64,000 nt of DNA, taken from Cellvibrio sp. GTDB taxonomy: Bacteria > Pseudomonadota > Gammaproteobacteria > Pseudomonadales > Cellvibrionaceae. The position numbers and the translations under genes were made by a program. The notes below the pieces were generated by a model. That model was given only the letters and a program-made list of their open reading frames with translations, was not told the DNA's origin and did not search any database. Within the stretch, counting starts at the first letter, position 1. Every line of letters starts with the position of its first letter. The stretch covers positions 868,001-932,000 of the forward strand of contig JADJRD010000014.1 in assembly GCA_016712405.1 (NCBI GenBank). Direction: 5' to 3'. Positions 16,513 to 26,041 of the stretch are shown here, piece by piece.

Positions 16513-19128
16513 ATGTTGAAGCTGCCTGACACCCTTCGTGATAATGTCCGTCTTTTGGGGGATTTGCTGGGTGAAACCATTCTTGCTCATGAGGGCGATG
16601 AATTGTTCATCAAGGTGGAAAGTATTCGTAAGTTGGGTAAAGCCATAAGCAAGGAAATTAAAGGTGATTCAGCCCCCTTGGTTGCCATGTTGGAGAAGCT
16701 GGATGACAAAGATATCCTCCCGATTGTTCGTGCATTTAACCAATTTTTAAACCTCGCCAATATTGCGGATCAGGAATATTTTTCCAGTGCAGAATCCGAG
16801 CGTGATGATGGTTTGAAAGCCATGTTGCTTGAGTTTGCAGCGGCGAATCCCAAAGAGGAATTAGTCGATGTGATTCGCCAGTTGCGTATTGAGTTGGTGT
16901 TGACTGCCCACCCAACCGAAGTGACACGCCGGACGTTAATCCGTAAATATGACCAGATTGTGGATACATTAGCGGATCGTCAAAACGGTAGTTTACTTAC
17001 CTTCGAACAAGACAAATTGCGTGGTCGATTACACCGTTTGGTTGAGGAGATTTGGAGTACCGATGAAATCCGCTCTATCAGACCGACAGCAGTGGATGAA
17101 GCCAAATGGGGTTTTGCTGTTATTGAAAATAGTTTGTGGCAAGCGGTTCCGGATTTTATTCGCCATTTGGATCGTCTCTGCACGCGTCATTTAGATATTG
17201 CTCTGCCAATCGATTTACGTCCGATTAAATTCTATTCCTGGATGGGCGGTGATCGTGATGGTAACCCGAATGTCACCCATAAAATTACCCGCGAAGTTTT
17301 GTTGTTAGGTCGTTGGATGGCCGCTGAGCTTTATTCGCGAGACATTTACAGTTTGGGTGGTGATTTGAGTATGAGCGAGGCCAGCGCAGAATTGCAGGCT
17401 CGTTATCCTGACACCAAAACACCTTATCGTGATGTGATGTTTGATTTGCGCAAACGTATTCAAACTACCTTGGAGTGGGCTGAATCGCGTTTACAAAATC
17501 ACATCACTGAAGATCCAGCGGATTTAATTGTCAGTCGTGAAGATTTGCTCGAACCTTTATTACTTTGCTACAGATCATTAATGGATGTGGGCTTGCCGCA
17601 TATCGCGAATGGTCCTTTGGTCGATACTATTCGTCGCATTCATTGCTTCGGAATCAATTTGGTTCCATTGGATATTCGTCAAGACGGTGATCGTCACGTT
17701 CAGGCGATTGACGAGTTGGTGAAGTATTTGGATCTGGGGGATTATCGTTCTTGGCCGGAAGAACAGCGTCAAGCGTTTTTACTGGAGCATCTCGCTAGCA
17801 AGCGTCCGCTCATGCCGCTGAATTGGCCAACGAGTGATGAAACAGCAGAAGTCTTGGCAACCTGTCGCGTGGTAGCAAAAGAGCCCCGTGAAATCTTATC
17901 CCATTACGTAATTTCAATGGCACAGCAACCTTCTGATGTGTTGGCAGTTGCCTTGTTGTTAAAAGAATGTGGCATCACTTGGAATATGCCAATTGTTCCC
18001 CTGTTTGAAACGCTTGATGATTTGGACCGAGCACCGATTGTGATGGATCGTTTATGGGATCTGGATTGGTACAAACAATACAGCGCGCAACAACAAACCG
18101 TGATGATTGGCTATTCAGATTCTGCAAAAGATGCTGGCAAATTTGCAGCCACTTGGGCGCAATATAAAGCGCAAGAAAAGCTGGTTGCACTTTCAGATAA
18201 ATACGATGTGTCTTTGGTGCTTTTCCACGGTCGTGGCGGTACTGTTGGTCGCGGGGGTGGCCCAGTAGAAAAAGCCATGGCTTCACAACCACCCGGCTCT
18301 ATCCGTGGTCGCATTCGCGTCACCGAACAAGGTGAAATGATTCGTTACAAATTTGGTTTGCCGCGCGTTGCGTTTAGCAGTTTATCTTCCTATGTGACTG
18401 CAACTTTGCGCGCAACCTTGTCACCACACGCAGCACCAAAAGATGAATGGCGCGATTTAATTGAACGTATGGCGCAAGCCAGTCTCGAGGGTTATCGTTC
18501 AATCGTTCGCGGCCATCCAGATTTTGTTCCCTATTTCCGCAACCTAACACCCGAACAAGAATTAAATTTATTGGCGCTCGGCAGTCGTCCTGCGAAACGA
18601 AAAAGTTCTGGTGGCGTTGAAAGCTTACGCGCAATTCCCTGGGTATTTGCTTGGACGCAAGTGCGTTTGAATTTACCTGCATGGTTAGGCACACGACAAG
18701 CGCTGGAATATGGCATCAACAACGAAAATGCCACACTAAAAGAAATGGTCACCCAATGGCCTTTCTTCTCCAGCTTTTTGGATTTATTGGAAATGGTTAT
18801 TGGTAAAGCCGACGGCCCGATTTGCGCATACTACGAACAACAGCTTGTGCCGAAGGAGATTCGCGGTTTGGGTGAAACCTTGCGTGGCGACTTGGTGATT
18901 CTTGAAAATTTAATTAATCAATTAAAACAACAAGAGATCTTGTTACAAGATGAACCAGTTTTGCGTCAATCGCTCGCCGTACGCAAACCTTACATTGATC
19001 CATTGAATTATTTGCAAGCTGAATTGCTGAAACGTTATCGTTCTGCGGACACTATCAGCCCTGAATTGGAACGCGCCTTGAAAGTGACTATGGCAGGTAT
19101 TGCGGCGGGTATGCGTAATACGGGTTGA
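16513..19128 (+). CDS. ppc: Phosphoenolpyruvate carboxylase
   Basis: Carboxylates PEP to oxaloacetate to replenish the TCA cycle; cytosolic tetramer. The start is ATG 16513 (MLKLPDTLRDNVRLLG), with GGAG six bases upstream. The longer frame from 16438 gives a hydrophobic, non-homologous leader. It has 871 residues, normal for the family. Motifs seen: VLTAHPTEVTRRTL with the catalytic His, GGDRDGNPNVT, GYSDSAKDAGKFAATWAQ, FHGRGGTVGRGGGP, and the conserved C-terminal RNTG. A 34-bp perfect palindrome terminates it. A pair of DnaA-box-like sites lies upstream. Confidence 0.97.
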   Translation: MLKLPDTLRDNVRLLGDLLGETILAHEGDELFIKVESIRKLGKAISKEIKGDSAPLVAMLEKLDDKDILPIVRAFNQFLNLANIADQEYFSSAESERDDGLKAMLLEFAAANPKEELVDVIRQLRIELVLTAHPTEVTRRTLIRKYDQIVDTLADRQNGSLLTFEQDKLRGRLHRLVEEIWSTDEIRSIRPTAVDEAKWGFAVIENSLWQAVPDFIRHLDRLCTRHLDIALPIDLRPIKFYSWMGGDRDGNPNVTHKITREVLLLGRWMAAELYSRDIYSLGGDLSMSEASAELQARYPDTKTPYRDVMFDLRKRIQTTLEWAESRLQNHITEDPADLIVSREDLLEPLLLCYRSLMDVGLPHIANGPLVDTIRRIHCFGINLVPLDIRQDGDRHVQAIDELVKYLDLGDYRSWPEEQRQAFLLEHLASKRPLMPLNWPTSDETAEVLATCRVVAKEPREILSHYVISMAQQPSDVLAVALLLKECGITWNMPIVPLFETLDDLDRAPIVMDRLWDLDWYKQYSAQQQTVMIGYSDSAKDAGKFAATWAQYKAQEKLVALSDKYDVSLVLFHGRGGTVGRGGGPVEKAMASQPPGSIRGRIRVTEQGEMIRYKFGLPRVAFSSLSSYVTATLRATLSPHAAPKDEWRDLIERMAQASLEGYRSIVRGHPDFVPYFRNLTPEQELNLLALGSRPAKRKSSGGVESLRAIPWVFAWTQVRLNLPAWLGTRQALEYGINNENATLKEMVTQWPFFSSFLDLLEMVIGKADGPICAYYEQQLVPKEIRGLGETLRGDLVILENLINQLKQQEILLQDEPVLRQSLAVRKPYIDPLNYLQAELLKRYRSADTISPELERALKVTMAGIAAGMRNTG

Positions 19129-19142
19129 TGGTTATCGAAAAT

Positions 19143-19176
19143 AAAAAAGGGCAGACACATGTGTCTGCCCTTTTTT
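19143..19176. terminator. Bidirectional terminator between ppc and the DUF2145 gene
   Basis: This is a perfect 34-bp palindrome: an A6 run, GGGCAGACA, the centre CATG, and the complement ending in T6. It lies between two convergent genes. Confidence 0.92.
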
Positions 19177-19180
19177 ATTT

Positions 19181-19972
19181 TCACAAAGACTCTACTTCAC
19201 CGTGTTGTTTTAATATTATTGCCTCTAATAACAAATCATTTTCTTCGAGATAACGTGCAATTCCTGTGAATGTTGCTGTTTGGATTTTTCGGTGTTGATC
19301 ATTCATGCGTAGATCTTTCATGGTGAGTTGACCTAGCATGAGTTTTAATGAGCTGATCTTAATTTTGTCTGCTTTAAAATAGGCTTTGGTGTTGGCTTTA
19401 AGTTGTGCATAGTTGGTTGTGTTATAAATTGCGGAATTAATTACATCCAGCGTGTATTCAGTGCAATTTTGATAGCGTGCATTGTAGGGGTTGGCCAGTA
19501 AAGAATATTCAGAATTGTGTAATTGCTTATCCCAACCATTGTTGTAAATAGATAATATTTTTTCTTGTAGCTGAGTGTTGGGAATAATAATGCCCGCACT
19601 TAAATCGTAAGCTCCCCAAAAAAAATCGGCGGGATAATCCATAATCAGTTCACTTTTATCTGGCTTCTTGGCTGTTTGATAAAGATTATGGATGGCATAA
19701 CCCTTTGCTGTTTTTCCGTTTTCTAAGCTAATAGTGGAATAAATTGCTATGGCCACATGAGTAAAATCAACACCTTTTGGAAGCTCGCTTTTGGGACGGC
19801 CCAGTCTCGCCACAATAAAAACCTTTGCTCCGCGTGATGCAGCATATTTTTCGACAGATTTAGAAAATGTTGTTATGGCTTCTGATGGAAAATGCGCTTC
19901 TTGTTTTGCTGTGCTGCCAGCATAAGTAAAATGACTTGAGATTATCAGCATTAATACAATCATTTTTTTCAT
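19181..19972 (-). CDS. DUF2145 domain-containing exported protein
   Basis: A 263-residue protein with a signal peptide (MKKMIVLMLIISSHFTYAGS). The mature region carries the DUF2145 pattern: FSKSVEKYAASRGAKVFIVARLG, GVDFTHVAIAIYS, GYAIHNLYQ, DYPADFFWGAYDLSAGIIIP and NCTEYTLDVINSAIY. The Cys and paired His in these motifs give it an NlpC/P60-like look, but no activity is established for the family. It is preceded on the same strand by a small exported protein; a weak hairpin (AGACA / TGTCT, about 19997-20010) separates them. Function unknown. Confidence 0.8.
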   Translation of the reverse strand: MKKMIVLMLIISSHFTYAGSTAKQEAHFPSEAITTFSKSVEKYAASRGAKVFIVARLGRPKSELPKGVDFTHVAIAIYSTISLENGKTAKGYAIHNLYQTAKKPDKSELIMDYPADFFWGAYDLSAGIIIPNTQLQEKILSIYNNGWDKQLHNSEYSLLANPYNARYQNCTEYTLDVINSAIYNTTNYAQLKANTKAYFKADKIKISSLKLMLGQLTMKDLRMNDQHRKIQTATFTGIARYLEENDLLLEAIILKQHGEVESL

Positions 19973-20011
19973 ATATGTGATCTCCTAAAAAAGACATCCT
20001 TGTCTAAAAAA

Positions 20012-20338
20012 TTAACGATGCAATTCATCTTGCATTGCAATTTTTGGTGAAGGTGCAAGTGTGACAACTTCTTCACTGATTTCGAGTTTTTCATTCCCTT
20101 CTGCGATTTCCAATAAGCTATCGCCTGCTTTATCACTGAGTTTGCCAACAGCCCCTACTGCTTTGAGTGGTACAGCAACGATTGCACTGGTTATTTGTCC
20201 TGATGCCATGGCCCCATGTTTAATAGCTTGCCCTGAATGTGTAAATGATTGGCTTAGATTGTTCATGCTGTCAGCAGAAAAACTGAAAGGCGTTATCAAT
20301 AGTAAACTGCTTAGGGTTATTAATTTAATGGTCTTCAT
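20012..20338 (-). CDS. Small exported protein of unknown function
   Basis: It has 108 residues with a clear signal peptide (MKTIKLITLSSLLLITPFSFSADS). The mature part is alanine- and glycine-rich (HGAMASGQITSAIVAVPLKAVGAVG) and could form an amphipathic or membrane-inserting helix. It ends in an acidic, charged tail. I do not recognise the family. It is encoded just upstream of the DUF2145 gene on the same strand, so the two may act together in the envelope; this is inference only. Confidence 0.65.
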   Translation of the reverse strand: MKTIKLITLSSLLLITPFSFSADSMNNLSQSFTHSGQAIKHGAMASGQITSAIVAVPLKAVGAVGKLSDKAGDSLLEIAEGNEKLEISEEVVTLAPSPKIAMQDELHR

Positions 20339-20475
20339 ATCATCACCTCGTTAGTTAATTGAGTCGCCATTTAGTTGTACAGCGACGGGCGCACTATGAA
20401 ACCGACCTGAATTAGTGTAAATTTTTTCAACTTTTGTTTAGTTAAAGCCCACTCTTGGTATAGGAACCCGATACT

Positions 20476-21213
20476 GTGACCCAAATCGCCGCCGTATGTG
20501 AGATGTTGAAGCAGCTGCTGAAAACAAAAAATGTGACCTATAAGCAATTAGCTCAAGCTTTGGAGTTAAGTGAAGCTAATATCAAACGAATTTTTTCTAC
20601 ACAAAGTTTTACACTAGATCGTTTGGATGAAATTTGTCAGATTCTGGAAATCTCCCTGACGGATTTATTTGTGCTAACCGCGCAAAAAGAACAAAAGATT
20701 TCGCAATTAACCGCTGAGCAAGAAGAAGAGTTAATGCGCGATCCTAAATTGCTGCTGGTTGCAGTTTGCGCACGTGATGGTTGGACATTTCAGGAAATTA
20801 TTGAACAGTATGAAATTGGTGAACACGAAGCCATTCGTTTGTTTGCGCGATTGGATAAACTGAAAATGTTGCAGCTCTTGCCGGGTAATAAATATAAGTT
20901 ACGGGTGGCGCAGGATTTTCGTTGGATTCCCAATGGACCATTGGAAAAATTTATGTCCACCGAAGTGGTTACAGAATTTATGCAGGCCAATTTTACTGAG
21001 CCGAATAGTTTTCGTTTTTATTTGCGCGGCAGTTATTCTGAAGCATCGCTAACGATTTTGATCGCCAAGCTGAATCAATTAACCAAAGACGCTGCTGATC
21101 TGAATCAGCAAGATTCTAAATTGCCTTTGGAAAAACGTATTCACGCCGGTTTGTTGTTGGCGATGCGGCCTTGGGAATTTAAATTGTTTGCGGATATGCG
21201 TCGGAAAAACTAA
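20476..21213 (+). CDS. XRE-family helix-turn-helix regulator
   Basis: A 245-residue DNA-binding protein with a GTG start. Residues 6-66 form a Cro/C1-type HTH (VTYKQLAQALELSEANIKRIF ending in EISLTDLF). The C-terminal 150 residues have no enzymatic motif. They resemble the ligand- or partner-binding part of single-copy chromosomal XRE regulators, with a second winged-helix-like stretch (GWTFQEIIEQYEIGEHEAIRLF). It overlaps the convergent DUF1287 gene by four bases. The target is unknown; autoregulation or control of the exported proteins upstream is possible but not shown. Confidence 0.82.
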   Translation: MTQIAAVCEMLKQLLKTKNVTYKQLAQALELSEANIKRIFSTQSFTLDRLDEICQILEISLTDLFVLTAQKEQKISQLTAEQEEELMRDPKLLLVAVCARDGWTFQEIIEQYEIGEHEAIRLFARLDKLKMLQLLPGNKYKLRVAQDFRWIPNGPLEKFMSTEVVTEFMQANFTEPNSFRFYLRGSYSEASLTILIAKLNQLTKDAADLNQQDSKLPLEKRIHAGLLLAMRPWEFKLFADMRRKN

Positions 21214-21809
21214 TCCAAGGCATAGCGGTAGTGCCCGGAAATAGGGTAGGCGAATAGCACATCTTCTAATTGCGGGCCTGCACCCACATTGTGAACAATT
21301 AAATAACGTTCACCATCTTCCGATTTTTGATCAATCACTATACCAATGTGCGGTAGTTTATTGCCTAGCATCCAAGTCACCAAATCACCGGGTTGATAAT
21401 CTTCGGGTTTATCCGTCACCTTTAATTTTTTTCCTTTGCGTGTAAAAAAAGTTTGCAGATTAGGCACACGACGGTGATCTATATTGGTGTCAGGTTTGTG
21501 TTGATTCCAATGTTTTTTAGCTGGATAAATTAAAAAGTTGGTTTTGATATCCTTATGTACTTGTTCTTGTAAATCAATTCCCAGTTTGCGATAAGCGCGA
21601 ATCACCACATCAGTACACACACCATAATGCGCAGGAATATCACCATTAGGGTAGGGGATTTTGAAGTAGGTAGGGTTGTAAATAATGCCTTCTTTGGTTT
21701 GGTGAAGTGCAGCTTGAATAAATTGAGTGGTTTTAGTTTGGGATTGATCAGCAAAGATTGAAGTTGATGCTAAGAGGAATAAATAAAATAGACTGGTTGA
21801 TAATTTCAT
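21210..21809 (-). CDS. DUF1287 domain-containing exported protein
   Basis: Length 199 residues. Residues 1-20 are a signal peptide (MKLSTSLFYLFLLASTSIFAD). DUF1287 motifs follow: YPNGDIPAHYGVCTDVVIRAYRKLGIDLQ with the putative catalytic Cys, HRRVPNLQTFFTRKG, PGDLVTWMLGNKLPHIGIV with a His, and IVHNVGAGPQLEDVL. The Cys-His arrangement is NlpC/P60-like, so a cell-wall peptidase or amidase role is plausible but unproven. It is followed upstream by a VanZ-like gene six bases away, suggesting an operon. Confidence 0.85.
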   Translation of the reverse strand: MKLSTSLFYLFLLASTSIFADQSQTKTTQFIQAALHQTKEGIIYNPTYFKIPYPNGDIPAHYGVCTDVVIRAYRKLGIDLQEQVHKDIKTNFLIYPAKKHWNQHKPDTNIDHRRVPNLQTFFTRKGKKLKVTDKPEDYQPGDLVTWMLGNKLPHIGIVIDQKSEDGERYLIVHNVGAGPQLEDVLFAYPISGHYRYALD

Positions 21810-21815
21810 AATGGG

Positions 21816-22175
21816 TTATCCCCAAAACCTTTTTACAAACGGAATTTTCACAATCAGAAAATTCACCACAATCAATCCCAAAACAACACCCGCTGAATTA
21901 GCGACTATATCGGACAAACTAAAAGTTCTGGGTGGATGAAAATGTTGCGCAATTTCAATTGCGATTGAATAGAGGATTAAAAAGAGCGCTTTTTGCCACC
22001 AAGGCCATTGTGGTCTTGCAGCGCTGATTGAAAATGCCGCAACAAAATAACCCACAAAATGCATCAGCAAATCATTAAAGTTGCCGACAATCGCTTCAGG
22101 GTGTGGTGTTAAGCCAAAATAAGTGTAAATCGCGATCAAGCAATAAAATTGTAATACCAACAACAATCGCCACAT
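21816..22175 (-). CDS. VanZ-like membrane protein
   Basis: A 119-residue integral membrane protein with about four helices. The VanZ pattern is visible: MHFVGYFVAAFSIS, then IEIAQHFHPPRTFSLSDIVANSAGVVLGL. VanZ-type proteins are linked to glycopeptide tolerance in some Gram-positives; in Gram-negatives their role is unknown. It lies between mobA (8-base gap) and the DUF1287 gene (6-base gap) on the same strand, so co-transcription is likely. Confidence 0.82.
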   Translation of the reverse strand: MWRLLLVLQFYCLIAIYTYFGLTPHPEAIVGNFNDLLMHFVGYFVAAFSISAARPQWPWWQKALFLILYSIAIEIAQHFHPPRTFSLSDIVANSAGVVLGLIVVNFLIVKIPFVKRFWG

Positions 22176-22183
22176 AAAATTCC

Positions 22184-22813
22184 TTACACTTTTTCAACCA
22201 AGACTGCGATTGTTTCAGCCGTGTATAAGTCTTGAGGTGTGTTGATATTAAAAAAAGGATCGTAATGGGTGCAGGCAAAATCAACAGAGACCATTTTCTG
22301 AGATTTCACAAAGTCAATCAGACTGAAGGATTTTTCCTGGTGTAGTGTTTCCTCAATGGTGTCAATCAAAGAGGCATGCCATAAAGCGAATGTGGGGTGC
22401 ATTTGTTGATTGGATGTTGCTACGGCAATTTGTGCAGAATGGGTATTCGCTGCGGTCATTAAGCGTAAAACTAAATCAGTTGGGAAAAAAGGAGTGTCAG
22501 AAGCGAAACTCATCATCCATTCGTTGTCAGGGTCAGCATCACGCATCCAACAAAGTCCAGCATGAATCCCAGCCAAGGGGCCTTTGAAATCTTCAACTTG
22601 ATCTGGAACAACCGGTAATTTACTGCGAGCAAAGCGCAAACTGTTGCCGTTGGCATTCAGTAACAAATGACCTACTTGTGGTTGAGCGCGTTCTATTATT
22701 CGCTGTAAAAGTGTTTTGCCTGCCAGTGGCAAAAGGCATTTGTCACCGCCGCCCATGCGACGGGCTTGTCCACCGGCCAATATAAGCCCGTAAATGGCTA
22801 GGTTGGTATTCAT
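22184..22813 (-). CDS. mobA: Molybdenum cofactor guanylyltransferase
   Basis: Attaches GMP to molybdopterin to make the bis-MGD cofactor used by nitrate reductase. At 209 residues it is of usual length. Motifs seen: LILAGGQARRMGGGDKCLLPLAGKTLL (nucleotidyltransferase signature with the conserved Lys), PVVPDQVEDFKGPLAGIHAGL, and SFASDTPFFP with the metal-binding Asp. Its substrate enzyme is encoded in the same window at 12.1-16.3 kb. First gene of a mobA-vanZ-DUF1287 run, divergent from pdxH. Confidence 0.93.
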   Translation of the reverse strand: MNTNLAIYGLILAGGQARRMGGGDKCLLPLAGKTLLQRIIERAQPQVGHLLLNANGNSLRFARSKLPVVPDQVEDFKGPLAGIHAGLCWMRDADPDNEWMMSFASDTPFFPTDLVLRLMTAANTHSAQIAVATSNQQMHPTFALWHASLIDTIEETLHQEKSFSLIDFVKSQKMVSVDFACTHYDPFFNINTPQDLYTAETIAVLVEKV

Positions 22814-22930
22814 AAAAACCTTAGTCTAAGAGTTCACTATAAGGATCAGACGTGCAGTTTACCTGCCATAACGACACTATGGGAAATAACTTTTTAGGAT
22901 TTTGCATTCGTTTTTACAAGAGAAATCCAA

Positions 22931-22959
22931 TTGGATTTTCTGGGTTCAGTCAGTAGTAT
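22931..22959 (+). promoter_or_regulatory. Sigma-70 promoter of pdxH
   Basis: TTGGAT and TAGTAT are separated by 17 bases. The predicted start is near 22966, about 24 bases before the ATG at 22990 with its GGAG. Confidence 0.55.
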
Positions 22960-22989
22960 GCATGGCATTATTTGCGTGGAGATACACCA

Positions 22990-23634
22990 ATGGAATTAAA
23001 GCTGGAAGATTTTCGGCGGGAGTACACACAGGCGGGTCTTGATCGACAGGATCTGGATGATAATCCCTTAGTGCAATTTGGCCGTTGGATGGATCAAACT
23101 ATAGAGTCCGGTATTCCTGATCCCAATGCCATGACAGTCGCTACAGTTGATTCAACTGGGCAGCCATCACAGCGTATAGTTTTGTTAAAAAATTTGGATG
23201 ATCGCGGTTTTGTTTTTTACACCAATTTGCGCAGTCGAAAAGCGCAGGATTTACAACAAAATCCAAAAATCAGTTTACATTTTCCTTGGTATTTTTTAGA
23301 GCGACAAGTCAAAGTTTGTGGTGTTGTTGAACCATTATCCACCAGCGAAGTATTAAAGTATTTCATTTCTCGCCCACGTGAAAGTCAGTTAGGGGCTTGG
23401 GCTTCGCAGCAAAGTCGTCCTATTTCATCGCGTGAATTGTTGATGAGATAATTCAAATCGATGAAAAATAAATTTTCAAATGGTGAAATTCCTTTGCCCG
23501 ATTTTTGGGGTGGTTATAGAGTCAAACCCCATCAAATAGAATTTTGGCAAGGTGGTGCGCATAGGTTGCACGATCGTTTTCAATACAATTTACAAACCGA
23601 TGGCCGTTGGTGCATACAACGTTTAGAGCCCTAA
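22990..23634 (+). pseudogene. pdxH: Pyridoxamine 5'-phosphate oxidase with an in-frame stop codon
   Basis: FMN enzyme that oxidises PNP or PMP to pyridoxal 5'-phosphate. The ATG at 22990 (MELKLEDFRREYTQ) is preferred over TTG 22972 because GGAG lies nine bases before it. The frame reads through FGRWMDQTIESGIPDPNAMTVAT, RIVLLKNLDDRGFVFYTN and SRPRESQLGAWAS to TAA at 23449-23451 (codon 154). It then continues in the same frame to 23634 with the expected end (IPLPDFWGGYRV, IEFWQGGAHRLHDRF), 214 residues in all. The stop replaces a position that is usually Lys or Gln. Unlike the other lesions here it is a substitution; it may be real or an error. Confidence 0.88.
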
Positions 23635-23650
23635 TAAACTGAAATCCAAA

Positions 23651-24628
23651 ATGATGAAATCCATACATCTTGAAAAGCCGGGTAGTGCCGAAAATCTGTC
23701 GCTTATTGATACTGAAATTCCTGTTCCCAAAGAAGATGAAGTGTTAATTCGTGTTCACGCTGCTGGCGTGAATCGCCCCGACATTTTGCAACGAGAAGGT
23801 TTGTATCCGCCGCCGACTGATGCATCACCAGTTTTAGGATTGGAAGTTGCTGGTGAAGTCGTTGTGTGTGGCAAGCAAGCACGCAGTTTACAGGTGGGTG
23901 ATAAGGTTTGTGCTTTAGTGAATGGTGGTGGCTATGCAGAATATGCGGTTGCACCTCATTCACAATGTATTCCCATCCCCAAAAATTATTCTTATGAGCA
24001 AGCGGCCGCAATACCCGAAACCTTTTTTACGGTTTGGCATAATCTTTTTCAACGAGCAAAATTGACAGCCGGCAAAACATTATTGATACACAGTGGTGCC
24101 AGTGGTATTGGAACTACCGCAATTCAATTAGCATCCGTATTCGGTGCCAAAGTGTATGCGACTGCATCAACCCCTGAAAAATGCGAGGCGATTTCGCGTT
24201 TAGGAGCGGAAGCCATTTGTTACACGGATGAAGATTTTGTCGCTGCGATAAAAAAAAGAACCCATGGGCAAGGTGTGAATATTATTTTGGATGTTGTGGG
24301 TGGCGATAATGTCCAGAAAAACTTTTCAGTTGCCGCATTGGAAGGTCGAATCGTTAATATCGCGTTTTTAAACGGCAGTAAAATGAATCTGGATCTGATG
24401 CCATTAATGTTAAAGCGATTGACTCTTACTGGTTCAACACTGCGTTCTCAATCTTCCAGTATTAAAGCGAAAATTGCAGACGAATTATTGCAACATGTGT
24501 GGCCATTATTGAATCAGGAAAAAATTAAACCAGTGATAGATTCGATATATTCTTTAAGTGATGTTGTTAAAGCGCATCAGCGAATGGAATCGAATTTACA
24601 TATTGGGAAGATTATTTTAATACCCTAA
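23651..24628 (+). CDS. NAD(P)H-quinone oxidoreductase, zinc-less MDR (PIG3-like)
   Basis: A 325-residue medium-chain reductase of the quinone oxidoreductase class. N-terminal GroES-like part: VLIRVHAAGVNRPDILQREGLYPPP, GLEVAGEV and VGDKVCALVNGGGYAEY. Rossmann part: LIHSGASGIGTTAIQLASVFGAKVYAT. The structural zinc cysteines are absent, as expected for this class. It reduces quinones with NADPH, probably for redox protection; the true substrate is unknown. It starts 16 bases after the pdxH stop and may be co-transcribed with it. Two Met codons (23651, 23654) are equally good starts. Confidence 0.88.
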   Translation: MMKSIHLEKPGSAENLSLIDTEIPVPKEDEVLIRVHAAGVNRPDILQREGLYPPPTDASPVLGLEVAGEVVVCGKQARSLQVGDKVCALVNGGGYAEYAVAPHSQCIPIPKNYSYEQAAAIPETFFTVWHNLFQRAKLTAGKTLLIHSGASGIGTTAIQLASVFGAKVYATASTPEKCEAISRLGAEAICYTDEDFVAAIKKRTHGQGVNIILDVVGGDNVQKNFSVAALEGRIVNIAFLNGSKMNLDLMPLMLKRLTLTGSTLRSQSSSIKAKIADELLQHVWPLLNQEKIKPVIDSIYSLSDVVKAHQRMESNLHIGKIILIP

Positions 24629-24633
24629 TAATT

Positions 24634-24682
24634 CACCCCCTCGTAATCTCCCCCTTGGCAAGGGGAGGGTTAGGGTGGGGTC
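24634..24682. repeat. GC-rich palindromic repeat (single-arm copy)
   Basis: A C-rich arm and a G-rich arm pair around CCCCTTGGCAAGGGG, then AGGGTTAGGGTGGGGTC. The right half is the same sequence type as the repeats in and after carA. It lies between the oxidoreductase and CoA-transferase genes. Confidence 0.75.
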
Positions 24683-24718
24683 AAACTTTCAAATAAAATG
24701 AATAGCTAGAAATAGAAA

Positions 24719-25919
24719 ATGACAAACAACACATCCCGCCCATTAGACGGCATTCGCGTAATCGAAGTCGGCCAATTATTAGCAGGCCCTTTTGCGGGTT
24801 GCATACTGGGGTATTTCGGTGCTGAAGTTATTAAAATCGAACCGCCGGAAGGTGATCCTATTCGCGGTTGGCGAATTTTGGAAAATGGAACATCACACTG
24901 GTGGCGAAGTATTGGCCGTAATAAAAAAAGCATCACGCTGGATTTGAAAAAAACAGAAGCCCAATTAATCGCAAAAACATTAATTGATACTGCGGATGTT
25001 GTAATTGAAAATTTTCGTCCCGGCGTGATGGAAAACTGGAATTTAGGCCCCGATAACTTTAAAGAATCCAACCCACAAATTATTTATGCGCGCATATCCG
25101 GATACGGGCAAACCGGCTTATGCCAATAAGCCTGGCTTCGCATCTGTGTGTGAAGGCATGAGTGGATTTCGTTATGTGAATGGATTTCCTGATCAGGCAC
25201 CCGTCCGCCCTAATTTAAGTATTGGCGATACTATTTCGGGTATTCATGCAGCACTGGGTATTGCGTTGGCAATCATTCAACGACAAAAAAGTCCGCAAGA
25301 AAATGGACAAGTTGTTGATGTAGCACTGTATGAATCTATGTTTAATTTAATGGAGGCGGTAGTGCCAGAATTTTCCGGTGCAAGCGCGATTCGCCAGCCA
25401 TCCGGCACAACAGTAACCGGCATTGTTCCTACTAATACCTATCGTTGCAAAAACGGAAAGTATGTAGTGATTGGTGGCAATGGTGATTCTATTTTTCAAC
25501 GTTTGATGCAAACTGCGGGTCATCCTGAAATGGCAAGTGATCCGCGCATGGCAAACAATGCTGGCCGCGTGATTCACGAACAAGAAATTGATAATGCTAT
25601 TGCGGCTTGGTGTATGAGTAAAAACTCCGAAGAAATTTTGGAATTGTTAGATAAAGCCAAAGTGCCCGCTGGGCCGATTTATAATGTACAAGATATGTTT
25701 GAAGATCCGCATTTCAATGAACGCGGAATGTTTGAACAAGTGGAAATCAACGGCAAACCTTTAAAAATTCCTGCGATACTTCCGAAACTGTCTGAAACCC
25801 CTGGTAGAACTGATTGGCCAGGTGGTGATGTTGGCAGTCATACAGACGATATATTAAAAAATATTTTGTTTTTGTCGGATGAGGATATTGGGATGTTGAG
25901 AGCGGGTGGGGTGATTTAA
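24719..25919 (+). pseudogene. CaiB/BaiF family CoA-transferase, frameshifted
   Basis: About 400 residues when joined. The N-terminal part has LDGIRVIEVGQLLAGPFAGCILGYFGAEVIKIEPP and DLKKTEAQLIAKTLIDTADVVIENFRPGVME, with the expected catalytic Asp region following. The frame breaks at about 25117 inside GYGQTG-YANKPGFASV, where two bases (probably CC) seem lost. The remainder follows in the other frame (QNGQVVDVALYESMFNLMEAVVPEF, GPIYNVQDMFEDPHFNERGMFEQV). Class III CoA-transferases swap CoA between carboxylic acids. The acid is not evident, since no catabolic partner is next door. Confidence 0.85.
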
Positions 25920-25928
25920 ATTAAAAAC

Positions 25929-25968
25929 ACCCTCTCCCCAGCCCTCTCCCATCAAGGGAGAGGGAGCA
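25929..25968. repeat. GC-rich palindromic repeat
   Basis: Nine-bp perfect arms, CCCTCTCCC (25942-25950) and GGGAGAGGG (25956-25964), surround an ATCAA loop. The repeat starts about 10 bases after the CoA-transferase stop, where it could also act as a transcript-stabilising hairpin. Confidence 0.7.
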
Positions 25969-26041
25969 GATTGCAGTTCTATAAAATATTATTTAATTTT
26001 ACAAATCATTAATATCACGACAACTTTAAAAAAAACCAATT

